A stretch of DNA of 53,368 nucleotides from Methanobacteriota archaeon (GTDB taxonomy: Archaea; Thermoplasmatota; Poseidoniia; Poseidoniales; Poseidoniaceae): the NCBI GenBank assembly GCA_011526375.1, contig WTIT01000115.1, positions 21,592-74,959 on the forward strand. The letters are read 5' to 3'. This document shows, piece after piece, positions 9,076-18,575 of this stretch. Position numbers and translations under genes: made by a program. The notes below the pieces were generated by a model. That model saw nothing but the letters and a program-made list of their open reading frames with translations. It did no database searches and was not told where the DNA came from. Position 1 is the first letter of the stretch; each line of letters starts with the position of its first letter.

Positions 9076-9693
9076 GTGTCAAAATCTAATCACTGGGTTT
9101 CAGTAATTGGTTCTCTTTCTGATAACCATCAAGAAACACTGCTTGGCGCATCATTGTCAAGACAATTTGCTAGGCTCCCCTTATGGCTGTCGCATCCGTC
9201 AAACATTGGAGGATTCTATGGTTTTCTTATCGCCTTGGCGCTGATATTACCATATCGATTTGCTGGCGAAGATAATTCTGGTTGGATGAGTGATTGGGCT
9301 TTACATTGTGCACTGTTAATGGCAGCTTGTTTCTTCCTTGGTTTGTGCTCTACCCTAATCACCGCAATTTCTGGTCGCTTTCCTATTGCACCGCCAAGAA
9401 TGATTCTTTATCCAATGCCGTTTGTTGGTTTGGCACTATTATCGATTAATAGGACAGATATTTTACCAATTTATCCATTCATATCTTGGACTTTAATACT
9501 GCTTCCCGGACCACTGTATGTCCATCTATCATGGGCTCCAAGATGGCGATTACTATGCATGATAGATGATGGCAAGAACCCATTTGAAGGGCAAGAAACC
9601 ATTGACATAGAAGAAAAAATCTATCCTGAAGCCGACACAATTGATGAAGAAATAGAATCAGTTGTAGATGACTTTGAAACCAGTGAAGAGTGA
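9076..9693 (+). CDS. Unknown four-helix membrane protein
   Basis: 205 residues starting at GTG 9076 (no in-frame ATG near). Four hydrophobic segments are visible: GGFYGFLIALALILPY, ALHCALLMAACFFLGLCSTL, MILYPMPFVGLALLSI and FISWTLILLPGPLYVHL. The last 45 residues are strongly acidic. No family is recognised. Its stop codon TGA directly abuts the stop of the convergent acyltransferase gene with no base between. Confidence 0.6.
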   Translation: MSKSNHWVSVIGSLSDNHQETLLGASLSRQFARLPLWLSHPSNIGGFYGFLIALALILPYRFAGEDNSGWMSDWALHCALLMAACFFLGLCSTLITAISGRFPIAPPRMILYPMPFVGLALLSINRTDILPIYPFISWTLILLPGPLYVHLSWAPRWRLLCMIDDGKNPFEGQETIDIEEKIYPEADTIDEEIESVVDDFETSEE

Positions 9694-10875
9694 TTAGATC
9701 AATCCTAGTTTTGGTCCTACGCGCTCAAAGATTCTCAATACTTCATCTAGGTCGTCTCTAGTAAGTCCAGCGGACATTTGAGTTCTGATACGAGCCTTGT
9801 CTCTTGCGACCATAGGGAATACTATTGCGCCTGCCATCACACCCTCATTAGCCAATTGTACGGTGAAATCTTTGGCGACACTTGACTCGCCACACATAAC
9901 TGGGATGATTGGAGTGGTGGAAACTCCTGTGTCGAATCCCATCGATTGTAATTCATTTCTGAAATAGTCAGTATTTGCCCATAATTTTTGATGATGTTCA
10001 GGCTCTTCCATCAGCACTTCAACTGCGGCTTTTTGAGCAGCGGCAACTCCAGGGGGCTGGGAGCCAGAAAGTAACCAAGAACGTGAGTGGTTTAAGGCGT
10101 GGGTTCTGGTCATTTCAGTCCCTGCAAGTATGCCACCTTGTACACCAAGAGCTTTCGAGAATGAACCTGTCTCAAAGTCAATGCTACCTTGTAGTTTGAA
10201 ATGGTCTACTATTCCTGCACCTGTCTCACCTAAGACTCCTTCTCCATGACAATCATCAACATAGACCATTGCGCCGTGTTCTTTAGCTAATTTGTCAATT
10301 TCATCCAATGGTGCAATATCGCCATCCATTGAAAATACTCCATCAGTAATTATGAGTTTACGCTTAGCATCTTTATTTGCTAACAGTACTGCTTCTAATT
10401 CACCCATGTCATTGTGGGCATAAACTGCCCGATTTGCTTTTGTGAGCCGGACACCGTCAATGATGGAACCATGATTTAACTCATCACTAATTATCACATC
10501 ATCCTTGCCAGTCACGAGGGTTGGAATTAGACCGACATTGACGGTATAACCTGCTGAATATATTAGTGCAGCCTCGACTTTCTTGAATTCTGCAACCTTC
10601 TTTTCCGCTTCTAAGTGGATATCCATAGTTCCTGCAATGGCTCTAACACTACCACTCCCAGCACCGTATTTTTTTGTTGCTTCAATCATTGCATTCATCA
10701 CTTTTGGATGGGTTGTAAGATTGAGGTAATTGTTTGCTGAGAGCATGATTGTAGGTTTACCATCCATATCACAGCGTGGCTGATTAGGGCTCTCTAGCGT
10801 CGGTGGTTCCCAGAGTAAAGACTGACTTGACAACTCTTGATAGCGCTCTTCCATCCAACTCATATCACCCGGCAT
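9694..10875 (-). CDS. kbl: Glycine C-acetyltransferase / alpha-oxoamine synthase family, PLP-dependent
   Basis: A 393-residue fold-type I PLP enzyme of the alpha-oxoamine synthase family, which joins an amino acid with an acyl-CoA. Visible markers are NNYLNLTTHPKV at the N-terminus, the GSGSVRAIAGTMDIHLEAE block, DDCHGEGVLGETG with the Asp that contacts the PLP ring nitrogen, and the PLP lysine in TGSFSKALG. The sequence is closest in feel to 2-amino-3-ketobutyrate CoA ligase (threonine breakdown), since the H-G-T/H-x-x-LE pattern and the length fit. 8-Amino-7-oxononanoate synthase or serine palmitoyltransferase activity cannot be excluded. No threonine dehydrogenase gene lies nearby. Start ambiguous: residue 5 is also Met. 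Confidence 0.8.
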   Translation of the reverse strand: MPGDMSWMEERYQELSSQSLLWEPPTLESPNQPRCDMDGKPTIMLSANNYLNLTTHPKVMNAMIEATKKYGAGSGSVRAIAGTMDIHLEAEKKVAEFKKVEAALIYSAGYTVNVGLIPTLVTGKDDVIISDELNHGSIIDGVRLTKANRAVYAHNDMGELEAVLLANKDAKRKLIITDGVFSMDGDIAPLDEIDKLAKEHGAMVYVDDCHGEGVLGETGAGIVDHFKLQGSIDFETGSFSKALGVQGGILAGTEMTRTHALNHSRSWLLSGSQPPGVAAAQKAAVEVLMEEPEHHQKLWANTDYFRNELQSMGFDTGVSTTPIIPVMCGESSVAKDFTVQLANEGVMAGAIVFPMVARDKARIRTQMSAGLTRDDLDEVLRIFERVGPKLGLI

Positions 10876-10973
10876 TGATTCACCTAGTACAATGCAATTG
10901 TTGGTACTTCATTGGGTTTTGTATTGTATTATCAAAACATGAATGTCAAAAAGGAGTAGTAGTTGGAGCGACC

Positions 10974-11441
10974 ATGCGCATCACTGGCAAGGTCAGCAGT
11001 GGACTAGGTAGAGCACATGTATTCATGGCTCAAAAGCACTATCAAGACCAGTTTCAGTCTTTGATGGGGACATCGGTTTGGCCAGGAACCCTCAATTTGA
11101 ATGTTTCAGATAACAACCTTAGAGATTATATTGCCCTGCGTTTAAAATCGGGAATTGATACTTTAGACGCATCAAGTGAATTAATTGATTCAGCGAAGGG
11201 AATTGACATCAGCCATATTGAATCTCACAGAATTAGAGGATTCTTGAGAGATGGCGTCTCTTTTGGTGGCGCAACCGCTTTTCGAGCCAAATTCCATGCC
11301 AAGGAAGATAGTATTGAATGTGCAGTTTTGATTCCAGATCTGACCCGTCACTATGATGTTGTAGAGATTATATCGGCAAAATTCCTGCGAGAGCATTTTT
11401 CCTTGATTGATGGAGATTCTGTTTCAATAGAGTTACTTTGA
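10974..11441 (+). CDS. ribK: CTP-dependent riboflavin kinase
   Basis: 155 residues matching the archaeal DUF120/RibK family, which makes FMN from riboflavin using CTP rather than ATP. Supporting blocks are ITGKVSSGLGRAHVF at the N-terminus, GTSVWPGTLNLNV (the family PGTLN motif), a GGATAFRAKF strand pair, and LIPDLTRHYDVVEIIS-type C-terminal strands ending in a short LIDGDSVSIEL. The start ATG 10974 is chosen because the family begins right at this beta strand and a GGAG lies nine bases upstream; the frame is open further upstream but that part overlaps the start of the divergent acyltransferase gene. Its 3' end overlaps truA by nine bases on the opposite strand. Confidence 0.9.
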   Translation: MRITGKVSSGLGRAHVFMAQKHYQDQFQSLMGTSVWPGTLNLNVSDNNLRDYIALRLKSGIDTLDASSELIDSAKGIDISHIESHRIRGFLRDGVSFGGATAFRAKFHAKEDSIECAVLIPDLTRHYDVVEIISAKFLREHFSLIDGDSVSIELL

Positions 11442-12350
11442 ATTATGCGGCTGATATGGTAACTTACCGATTATCGACCATTCATGAAAAAGCATAGATT
11501 CCATCTCTAACCTCGCGCCTGACTCCCACCTAGCAACCATCGTTCTCTCGGAATAATCACTACTCGGCGGAGGGGTAAAAGAATAGTTAGCATCTTTTGA
11601 ACCCCGATGATTAAGACTAGGCCATACCACGTCCCAGAGAATTAAACAATCAGGTGGAGCAACTCCAAAGTCAACGGATATGTTTGGATTTTCTTTAGCA
11701 TCAATAACCTGTTGCTCCGTTAGTGTTCCATTTGACAAACTATACAATGCCATCGCAGTGCGCCTAACTTGATTCCACAAGAATGCCTCTCCAACTATCT
11801 CAAATCCAACAACTCGCTCATCAACAATCCATGGCGTGCAGGAGTAAATCTTGCGAACAGGGTTTTTTCCTTCCTCTAGGCGAGCAAAGTTCGTTGCATC
11901 ATAAGTGCCGACGAAGATATCTAACCATTGGTTGAAAATATCACCTGGATATTGCCATCCCTGCATACCCTCGAGTCGATATCGGTAAGTACGATGAGAG
12001 GCTAATCGAGGATTCCAGTCCTCATTCACTTCCTTGACGCCCAAGAATGCAATACTATCTGGTAGCCTGTCATCAATTGCGCGTATCATTTTCCTTTCAG
12101 TGAGGGAATTCCACAGGCTACTAGCTATAGTTACCACTCCACCATTGCGCCTGACATTTACCCCCGCATCTGTACGACTGGATAAAACCAAATTATGGCT
12201 TTCATCATCTTGATTTAGCCATTTGAGTTTGTGAAATACCCGTATTAGTTCACCTTGTACGGTTTTTACATCAGGTTGAATTTGACTACCGTGGTAGTGT
12301 CGTCCAATATAACCAATAGTGAAGGCGAGGCGAACTCGCTCAGACATCAT
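11433..12350 (-). CDS. truA: tRNA pseudouridine synthase A
   Basis: Isomerises uridine to pseudouridine in the anticodon stem-loop region of tRNA. The family's catalytic aspartate is in SSRTDAGVN (D61), after the N-terminal GYIGRHYHGSQIQP strand. Further family blocks are HRTYRYRLEG in the middle, GTYDATNFAR, and VGEAFLWNQVRRT, which corresponds to the conserved F-L-x-x-Q-V-R segment. The 305-residue length is a little above bacterial TruA. The C-terminal 40 residues are an extension. Start is MMSER; the second Met could also serve. Confidence 0.9.
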   Translation of the reverse strand: MMSERVRLAFTIGYIGRHYHGSQIQPDVKTVQGELIRVFHKLKWLNQDDESHNLVLSSRTDAGVNVRRNGGVVTIASSLWNSLTERKMIRAIDDRLPDSIAFLGVKEVNEDWNPRLASHRTYRYRLEGMQGWQYPGDIFNQWLDIFVGTYDATNFARLEEGKNPVRKIYSCTPWIVDERVVGFEIVGEAFLWNQVRRTAMALYSLSNGTLTEQQVIDAKENPNISVDFGVAPPDCLILWDVVWPSLNHRGSKDANYSFTPPPSSDYSERTMVARWESGARLEMESMLFHEWSIIGKLPYQPHNSK

Positions 12351-12355
12351 ACCAC

Positions 12356-12871
12356 TTATTCCTCAAGTAACAGCTTTGATGCTTCTTCAGGAGAATAGCC
12401 AAGTCCACCAACGGACCACTTGATTGCTGACTTCAACCATGGCATAACTTGTGGGTTAGACTTGGTTGGGTCGACAACTTCGATAGCATCAACAAGGTTT
12501 CTTGCCGCCATGTATAACCTATCATCAATTGGAATATCTGCAAGTTCTAGTCTTCGAGCATATCGCTCATACTCTTTGATGGCTTGCGGGATTCTTCTAC
12601 ACTCGAGGGCAAAATCAGCAAAATCTACGATATATTCGTCATTTTCTTCATCTAGATTCATAGCTTTCTTGTATGCCATCATAATTTTGCCACCCGGGAT
12701 AACATCATCTTGCGCTTCAACGTTTAGCATGTTAGCAAACTCTGCGTAGGTGTGATGTACTGCGGCTACATCTTTGTGTGACTTGCACATTTCATCAAGT
12801 GTTTGTACTGCACCCTCTAGGTCGCCTTCAGCAAATTTCTCAATCGCAGGTTGTAAAATTTCCTCACTCAT
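12356..12871 (-). CDS. TPR-like helical repeat protein, function unknown
   Basis: An all-helical, acidic protein of about 171 residues. Patterns such as FAEGDLEGAVQTLDEM and AAVHHTYAEFANML look like degenerate tetratricopeptide-type helical pairs, and IPQAIKEYERYARRLEL is another. These folds usually mediate protein contacts. ATG 12871 (MSEEIL) is chosen because the open frame upstream of it overlaps the neighbouring gene and has no coding character. It lies immediately downstream of truA's start on the same strand and may be part of the same transcript as the PH-domain membrane protein upstream. Confidence 0.6.
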   Translation of the reverse strand: MSEEILQPAIEKFAEGDLEGAVQTLDEMCKSHKDVAAVHHTYAEFANMLNVEAQDDVIPGGKIMMAYKKAMNLDEENDEYIVDFADFALECRRIPQAIKEYERYARRLELADIPIDDRLYMAARNLVDAIEVVDPTKSNPQVMPWLKSAIKWSVGGLGYSPEEASKLLLEE

Positions 12872-12930
12872 ATGTATAACTCCAGTAAAATGGGCGGAGA
12901 GGTTTGGGTTATTGAATGACTCGCTTAGAA

Positions 12931-13944
12931 TCATTCGTCATTACCGCTGGAGATAGATTCCTTTAGGTCGCTTAGCAAGTTGGATTGGCTGTGCTTTTTG
13001 TGCATTTCATTCAGCAACATCTTGCACTTGTCCCAGTTTCTGATAGAGTAGAAACAGTGCTTTGGATCCGGTCTGACAGTTCTGATGGTTCTTTGATAGG
13101 TTAAGATCCCAACAAATGACCTGAGAAGTGACTTTTTTGCCTTGTCTGCGACCGTATCATCCGAGTTATCCGCCGAGCCAGGCATATTTACTGCACCGGC
13201 TGCGCCCATAGATTCATCGACAATTCCAACTCCTGAATCTGTCAAGATTGAAACTGTTGCATAACCGAATATGGTACCAACAGGTGTCCTTTCAACGATT
13301 ACTTCTGAAATTCTATCAAACAAGATTCTCCTGTGTGACCTTGAAAGTAAAAAGCTGTGTTCAAAAATCACTGCATCGGAAGTTATCGCATAGTGGAAAC
13401 TGTTTTGATAGTAAAATGTAAGAGCAAAAAACAAACCAGTGTAGACTATTCCAAACAGGTAGAAATTGTACTCAATCGCAATGAAATCGCCCTTTCCTTC
13501 ACCGAACAGGTCAGTAATGAAGAAAATGAAATCGTCTATTTGAATTATCAATGGAGTAAAGGAGACTAATAATAACCAAAAAGTAACCCACTTTCCAGAA
13601 GTTGATGTATTCAACAAGCGATTCATCCATGTCACAAATAGCATGATAAAAATGAAACTAAACGACATACTTTCGCTTGTTGTTATGTCGATAAACCAGT
13701 AGATAAACGCCATAATTCCCTCAGAATCTTCACCGAGTGTATCAGCACGGCCGAACATAAAATGAAGTCCAAGAACTAGAATTCCAAGACCATACATACT
13801 AACAAATGCAAATGTACTTGGCTTCTTTGTTAGATGAATTTCCTCCCCGTCAATTAGGCGAAATTTCTTGGCCAAATTTTCAGCATTCTTAGACTCTAAT
13901 TCCTCACTGGCTTTAACATCGGAAATGGATTCTTCTTCACTCAT
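12931..13944 (-). CDS. Membrane protein with bacterial PH-like domain
   Basis: 337 residues. A hydrophilic N-terminus (1-40) is followed by about four transmembrane segments (SMYGLGILVLGLHFMF, SFIFIMLFVTWM, WVTFWLLLVSFTPLI, LFGIVYTGLFFALTFYY). A soluble domain then begins FHYAITSDAVIFEHSFLLSRSHRRILFDRISEVIVER, the layout of the bPH/YdbS-type (DUF304) PH-like domain: a YxIT-x-x strand, a basic turn and an I-x-x-V helix cap. The ATG has AGAGGGG at suitable spacing. Role unknown; such proteins are often linked to membrane stress or membrane protein quality control in bacteria. Confidence 0.65.
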   Translation of the reverse strand: MSEEESISDVKASEELESKNAENLAKKFRLIDGEEIHLTKKPSTFAFVSMYGLGILVLGLHFMFGRADTLGEDSEGIMAFIYWFIDITTSESMSFSFIFIMLFVTWMNRLLNTSTSGKWVTFWLLLVSFTPLIIQIDDFIFFITDLFGEGKGDFIAIEYNFYLFGIVYTGLFFALTFYYQNSFHYAITSDAVIFEHSFLLSRSHRRILFDRISEVIVERTPVGTIFGYATVSILTDSGVGIVDESMGAAGAVNMPGSADNSDDTVADKAKKSLLRSFVGILTYQRTIRTVRPDPKHCFYSIRNWDKCKMLLNEMHKKHSQSNLLSDLKESISSGNDE

Positions 13945-14009
13945 AATAGCCCCTCTATTATATGTTTAGTGTCTTATCCCAAATGAATGTTGCCCCGAAG
14001 GAACGGTAT

Positions 14010-15215
14010 TCAGTGCAGAATACCCCACGAATGTTCGGCATTACCCCTTATCCACTCATAATCACTTAGTGTACGCAAGCCATTATCATCATTGATGGAT
14101 AATGATACAACTCTCAACGGGTATTCGTTGTAGGTAAAATTCGATACTAAGCCGCCAATCGTCGGTTGCTCAAAAGCCCAATGAGCCCGATCTATCGCTA
14201 CTGCATCTAGACTGATTTTTACTGAATCTGTCCACATTTCAACTTTGAAACCGGGGAGGTTACTACCTGGATTTGCACCATGCTCTCCTTCAACTACATC
14301 GCAGGCATACTTCTCGACTCTCACCTTGTCGAATGGTATGCTCATACCTGATGCAGCATCATGAAAAAGACCACCTTGGGAGAGGCTCATATGACCTAAA
14401 TCGCGTTTTTTCCACGGCTGATTATCTCTTGAAGTAACCGTCATGCTTAGGTGAGGTAAAAACCAATCAATGTAAGAGCCATCACTCAAATGTAACATAC
14501 CCCAATACCAAGGGACTGAGGGGGCTTGAACACAGACTTTTTGAAAGTAAGCGGTACCGTTAATCGCTTCATCGTCTAACTTTCCAGAGACTTTACAACC
14601 ATGTAGGCGAAGAATATCATAACCCATATCCATAGCGTAAGTTGCAGTTGCGTGCCTAGCAGTAGACATCGCTTCATTCCATGGAGTCAAGGAAAATTCC
14701 ATCTTTTTTGGCACATTGGGGTCACTCGAAAATTCATCGCTGTGTAAGTTAAGCCAAAACTCACTGAGGTCACTTTTTAGCCCCATAGACATATCTTCCT
14801 CGGTAAGCGGCACAACTGCTCCACCTCCAGCACCAGAATTAGCAGATTTTCGTGGCCATGAAGGGTGTTCATCATCAACCACAATCATTCGACATTTCTG
14901 TTTTATGTATGGCTCAAACATTCTCTTTCCGTCAAACCACCAAGCACAAACCATGCCATCAAGAGAAATACCACCTTGATTATCAAATCCTGGCCTGCCT
15001 TTTGGAGTCCACTCAGTTCCGCTTACCATCACTTTGGGGTTGTCTTTTGTTGACCAGAGCACCATAAGTTGTTTACCGCTGGGATTTCCCTCCTCATCAT
15101 CTAACATCAGTAACCACCACCACCAGTCCCAAGTCAAGTGGTGCAGTGGTGGACGTTCCTGCAATTTCCACATTCTGGATAAATCACCAGCAAACTTGTT
15201 CATTGAAGTGGTCAT
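14010..15215 (-). CDS. Possible lipocalin/CrtC-like protein, last gene of ABC operon
   Basis: A 401-residue soluble protein rich in Trp and beta strands. It has HHLTWDWWWWLLML near the N-terminus, GTAYFQKV plus WYWGMLHLSDGS in the middle and a YNEYPLRVVS strand near the end. The arrangement resembles the two-lobed lipocalin-like fold of AttH/CrtC (hydroxyneurosporene synthase) proteins, which bind or hydrate lipophilic molecules. This is a weak, pattern-based suggestion. There is no signal peptide. Its ATG overlaps the stop of the upstream ABC permease gene by four bases, so it is the fifth gene of that operon and may handle the transported lipophilic substrate. Confidence 0.5.
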   Translation of the reverse strand: MTTSMNKFAGDLSRMWKLQERPPLHHLTWDWWWWLLMLDDEEGNPSGKQLMVLWSTKDNPKVMVSGTEWTPKGRPGFDNQGGISLDGMVCAWWFDGKRMFEPYIKQKCRMIVVDDEHPSWPRKSANSGAGGGAVVPLTEEDMSMGLKSDLSEFWLNLHSDEFSSDPNVPKKMEFSLTPWNEAMSTARHATATYAMDMGYDILRLHGCKVSGKLDDEAINGTAYFQKVCVQAPSVPWYWGMLHLSDGSYIDWFLPHLSMTVTSRDNQPWKKRDLGHMSLSQGGLFHDAASGMSIPFDKVRVEKYACDVVEGEHGANPGSNLPGFKVEMWTDSVKISLDAVAIDRAHWAFEQPTIGGLVSNFTYNEYPLRVVSLSINDDNGLRTLSDYEWIRGNAEHSWGILH

Positions 15216-16540
15216 TCAATTTCCTTCCCTTTGAACAATGCGCCGCCAATAAATAACAATGCAGCGGCTTGAATCAACAGAACGACTGTGGCAATTATCA
15301 TTGATAAAAATGGACTCATATCACCAAGCCCGGGAGTGGCGTAGAAATATTGTAACGGGTCTGTGCCAATCAATTCTTCTCGCTCGAAGCCAAGTGAATC
15401 GGTAGTTTCTACTGAAAATCCGGAGTAAATGAGTAATGTCATATCTGGCCAAACAATCATACTTGCCGCATCAACAATTATCAGTGCCCAACCAATTACC
15501 GAGAAACGTAAAATTGGTGATTCAGGAACACCCATAGACAATAGTGCCATACCGAGTTCCCAAGCAGCGAATGGAATAGCAAGAATAATCCCATATCGCC
15601 ACATGACACCGAGGAAACAGAACAGCATGCCGTAAACCAAGGTAGCCATCATAGCAGCGAAAAGAATCGCTAACCAAATGCCAAATTCTGAAAATCGGAA
15701 TAATGAATCTCCCGGTCCGGCAAAACCAGTAACTATTGCCGAAATCAACGTCAAAATTATCAAGTAAGGCCACACTATGCCAAGATAACCAATTACTCGA
15801 TAAAAGAAAACTTCAGTTCTAGCGATCGGTTTGGTAAGCATATAATGCATTGTGCCAGAGGTCATCTCATCTCTAATTAGGCCAGTTGCCATGAAAAGTG
15901 GTATGAAAATACTGATGATGAAGACAAAACCTAGTTTACCAATTCCAAGTATTGATGCTCTGTGTAGCGCTTCTTTAGCATATGCTTCGTCATCTGGGTC
16001 TTCGTCAACAAAGCTATCGGAGTCATACCTAAACTCCCCCGTTAGGGTAAGCGACAGTTCTATGTCACACTCGATGCCATTGTCATTGGTATCTTTTTGT
16101 GAGCTGGTTCGAGAGTCAGTTCGGCAATCGCCATCATCATCATATCCGACACTAACTATCCGAGTACCTGTTGGAGACTCATCCCAGTCAAAATCATCCT
16201 CGTTAATCCATTTCTCGGGGTCGTCTGGGGGAACAGGAGGATCAAAAAGACCTGGATGTGAAAGTTCGGAAAACGGATTCGTTCCATACAGACGCTCTTG
16301 ACCATCAGGATATAGGTCGCCATCAGAATCAACCGAATCTCCATCATTATCAATCGCTTCAAAATCTCTTTGCATTGCGTCGACGTAAAATAGCATTAGT
16401 AAACTGATAACTACCAAACCAGTAATCAATACTACCCATGTTGATATTTTTGTTCGATACTGACGCATAGTGAATTCTGTGATAGCAGAGGCTTTCCGGT
16501 CCAGTGCCCTGAATATAGTATTGGTTTTGTCAGCCATCAA
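15212..16540 (-). CDS. ABC-2 type permease with Asp-rich extracellular loop
   Basis: 442 residues. One N-terminal transmembrane segment (STWVVLITGLVVISLLMLFY) is followed by about 130 residues of soluble loop. That loop contains DNDGDSVDSDGDLYPDGQE and GTNPF, a pattern like a thrombospondin type 3 calcium-binding repeat. About five further membrane segments follow, with the ABC-2 motif LIRDEMTSGTMHYMLTKPIARTEVF typical of NosY/GldF-like permeases. It partners the ATPase just upstream (four-base overlap). The loop should face outside; a calcium or cell-wall contact role is inference. Confidence 0.75.
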   Translation of the reverse strand: MMADKTNTIFRALDRKASAITEFTMRQYRTKISTWVVLITGLVVISLLMLFYVDAMQRDFEAIDNDGDSVDSDGDLYPDGQERLYGTNPFSELSHPGLFDPPVPPDDPEKWINEDDFDWDESPTGTRIVSVGYDDDGDCRTDSRTSSQKDTNDNGIECDIELSLTLTGEFRYDSDSFVDEDPDDEAYAKEALHRASILGIGKLGFVFIISIFIPLFMATGLIRDEMTSGTMHYMLTKPIARTEVFFYRVIGYLGIVWPYLIILTLISAIVTGFAGPGDSLFRFSEFGIWLAILFAAMMATLVYGMLFCFLGVMWRYGIILAIPFAAWELGMALLSMGVPESPILRFSVIGWALIIVDAASMIVWPDMTLLIYSGFSVETTDSLGFEREELIGTDPLQYFYATPGLGDMSPFLSMIIATVVLLIQAAALLFIGGALFKGKEIE

Positions 16541-17529
16541 TACCCACCTCCGCCAGTCAAGTAACCAAGAATAGACGCCAAGTCATCGTCGGGATTGTCT
16601 ATTGAGGTCACCTTGTGTTGTCCGTTGATTATTACACTCGGCAAGTTACTGTGGAAATCACCTAAATTTCTTGTTTGCACAGTTAATGCTTCTGGATTTT
16701 GGAAGATTATTCCATGCACTGAATCAATATCAATTACACTCTTGGCTAAATCTTTTGGCGAATCACAGCCAATATCAATACGATGAGGAATATTGTCCAT
16801 TTTTTCCCTTATTGCATGCAGGTTACCCAATGCTAACAATCTACCATGATGTAGAATTACTATTTGCTCAGTTATTCTTTCGATTTCAGTCAATATATGA
16901 CTACTAACAATTACTGTGCGCCCCATACGACCAAGTTCTCTAATCACATTCATTATGGTAGTTCTAGCTAATGGATCACAGCCTTGCAGTGGTTCGTCAA
17001 GAATAATCAATTCCGGGTCATTAACCAATGCATGAGCAATCTTCGTCCTTTGACGCATTCCCTTGGAAAACCTGCCAATTTGCTTGTGAGCCACATCCAA
17101 CAAACCTACGAAGTCCAGTACCCTGTCGGCTTCTTGTTTTGCTTCATCACGAGTCAAACCATTGAGTCTAGCAAATGTCGAAATAAAATCGTGAGCAGTC
17201 ATCCAATCATACATTTTTTCGCCTTCTGGAACAAATCCCACTCTTGAGTATGGCGCGGGATTCTTCCAAGGATTAGTACCAAACAATCTTACTTGTCCTG
17301 AACTGGGTTTTAATTTACCCATTAGAATTTTGAACAAGGTGGATTTTCCAGCACCGTTTAGACCTAGGATACCTGTAACACCACCTGAAAGTGCTAGTGT
17401 AATACCAGTCAACGCGTGTATTTTACCGTAGGTTTTACTGACATTCTCTAGCAGAATGACCGGAGCTTTCTGCTCTGGTTGCCATTGCTGGGTTTCGGCT
17501 TGACCCTCTTGATGGAAATCAGGCATCAT
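16537..17529 (-). CDS. ABC transporter ATP-binding protein
   Basis: 330 residues with all ABC ATPase landmarks: Walker [13 protein letters not shown]-loop region before VGFVPEGEKMYD, signature FSKGMRQRTKIA (a degenerate LSGGQ as in GldA/NosF-type ATPases), Walker B ELIILDEPLQG and the switch His in VSSHIL. The C-terminal 90 residues are typical of ABC-2-type exporters. It has four-base overlaps with the permeases on both sides. It is the second ATPase of the operon, so two ATPase-permease pairs are encoded in tandem. Confidence 0.88.
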   Translation of the reverse strand: MMPDFHQEGQAETQQWQPEQKAPVILLENVSKTYGKIHALTGITLALSGGVTGILGLNGAGKSTLFKILMGKLKPSSGQVRLFGTNPWKNPAPYSRVGFVPEGEKMYDWMTAHDFISTFARLNGLTRDEAKQEADRVLDFVGLLDVAHKQIGRFSKGMRQRTKIAHALVNDPELIILDEPLQGCDPLARTTIMNVIRELGRMGRTVIVSSHILTEIERITEQIVILHHGRLLALGNLHAIREKMDNIPHRIDIGCDSPKDLAKSVIDIDSVHGIIFQNPEALTVQTRNLGDFHSNLPSVIINGQHKVTSIDNPDDDLASILGYLTGGGGY

Positions 17530-18575
17530 TCCCTAGTCACCTCCATTGAAGCAACTCTAGATGATAGAATATACAAGAAAAATGCGTTCATTAAAACCAA
17601 TGAAGCAAACGACCATGTCCATGAATATTGGTCGTAAGTAGTTTGAGTTCCTACTAACGCTTGGCCTACATGCGCTAAACAATCGTACGGAGATAACAAG
17701 TACATTATGTCACGTTCAAATAGATTTGAAACCAAAACTGCTAATGTCTTGCTGCCAAGTACAATAGCAACTAAACCGATGCCTGGAAAGAACTTGCCCC
17801 TGGATACGCTCGATAAACCAAGACCGATGCTGGTGTAGGTAATTACCAAGATAATACCACCAACAAATGCTGCCAAAAATAATGGAAAGGTATCAATAAT
17901 CCAAGCCCAACCTCGTCCCATTGCGATAATCTCCACAAAGTAGTAGATCATCAGCGTCAACAGCACTACAAAGGCTTGAATTATCGCAACTGAGATGTAT
18001 TTCATCATCACATAATCGAACCGACTTATCGGTCTAGAGAAATACATCGCAGAGGTTCCATGATAGCGGTCTTCCGAGATTACTCCACCAACCAACAAAG
18101 CTGCTAAAATAGGATAATACAACATATTTCTAGGAAAGAATCCAAACACATGTCCGTACAGATTGTCACGGTTAACCCCCCACATACTATGTAATTCTGG
18201 ACTACCTATTAATGCTGAAAGCAAGGTAAGGCCAACATCACCAAGGGATGCTATGAATACCAGCACCATGAATAATTTTGTCGGCAATCCCCAAGGCCGG
18301 TGACCCTTGCGGAAAATGCCTAAAACATGATGGCGTAATATCGCCCAATTTCTCATCCATCGAGGATTGAGTGAGCCATTCCATGGTTTGTAAATCTGCT
18401 CGAAGACATAACCAACTGAGGCGGTATTACTGCTCACCTGAGCTGTCCCCGAATCGTCCCCGTCTTGGGAACCCCAAGCCGCATCCATACGCCCTTGCCC
18501 CTTTACTGGGGCAGCCTCAGAGAAACTAACATCTTCTGAAAACGATTGTTCTGACTCAGTGATTTCTTCGGTCAT
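17526..18575 (-). CDS. ABC-2 type permease
   Basis: 349 residues. A hydrophilic N-terminus of about 100 residues precedes about six transmembrane segments (including LFMVLVFIASLGDVGLTLLSAL and MLYYPILAALLVGGVISEDRY). The ISEDRYHGTSAMYFSRPISRFDYVMMKY block is the ABC-2 permease motif following the second membrane segment. It is coupled by four-base overlaps to ATPase genes upstream and downstream. A GGGGGGAGG lies just before its ATG. Substrate unknown. Confidence 0.8.
   Translation of the reverse strand: MTEEITESEQSFSEDVSFSEAAPVKGQGRMDAAWGSQDGDDSGTAQVSSNTASVGYVFEQIYKPWNGSLNPRWMRNWAILRHHVLGIFRKGHRPWGLPTKLFMVLVFIASLGDVGLTLLSALIGSPELHSMWGVNRDNLYGHVFGFFPRNMLYYPILAALLVGGVISEDRYHGTSAMYFSRPISRFDYVMMKYISVAIIQAFVVLLTLMIYYFVEIIAMGRGWAWIIDTFPLFLAAFVGGIILVITYTSIGLGLSSVSRGKFFPGIGLVAIVLGSKTLAVLVSNLFERDIMYLLSPYDCLAHVGQALVGTQTTYDQYSWTWSFASLVLMNAFFLYILSSRVASMEVTRE

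Noticed and set aside
10803..10973. N-terminal extension of RibK
   Set aside because: Overlaps the start of the divergent acyltransferase gene, and the family begins at ATG 10974.
13957..13966. TATA-like sequence before the PH-domain membrane gene
   Set aside because: Only about 15 bases from the start codon and overlaps the ribosome-binding site; too close to be an archaeal TATA box for that start.
15852..16301. Long antisense open frame in the ABC permease gene
   Set aside because: The minus-strand permease has clear ABC-2 motifs and four-base couplings with its neighbours; the antisense frame is Ser/Pro-rich shadow sequence.
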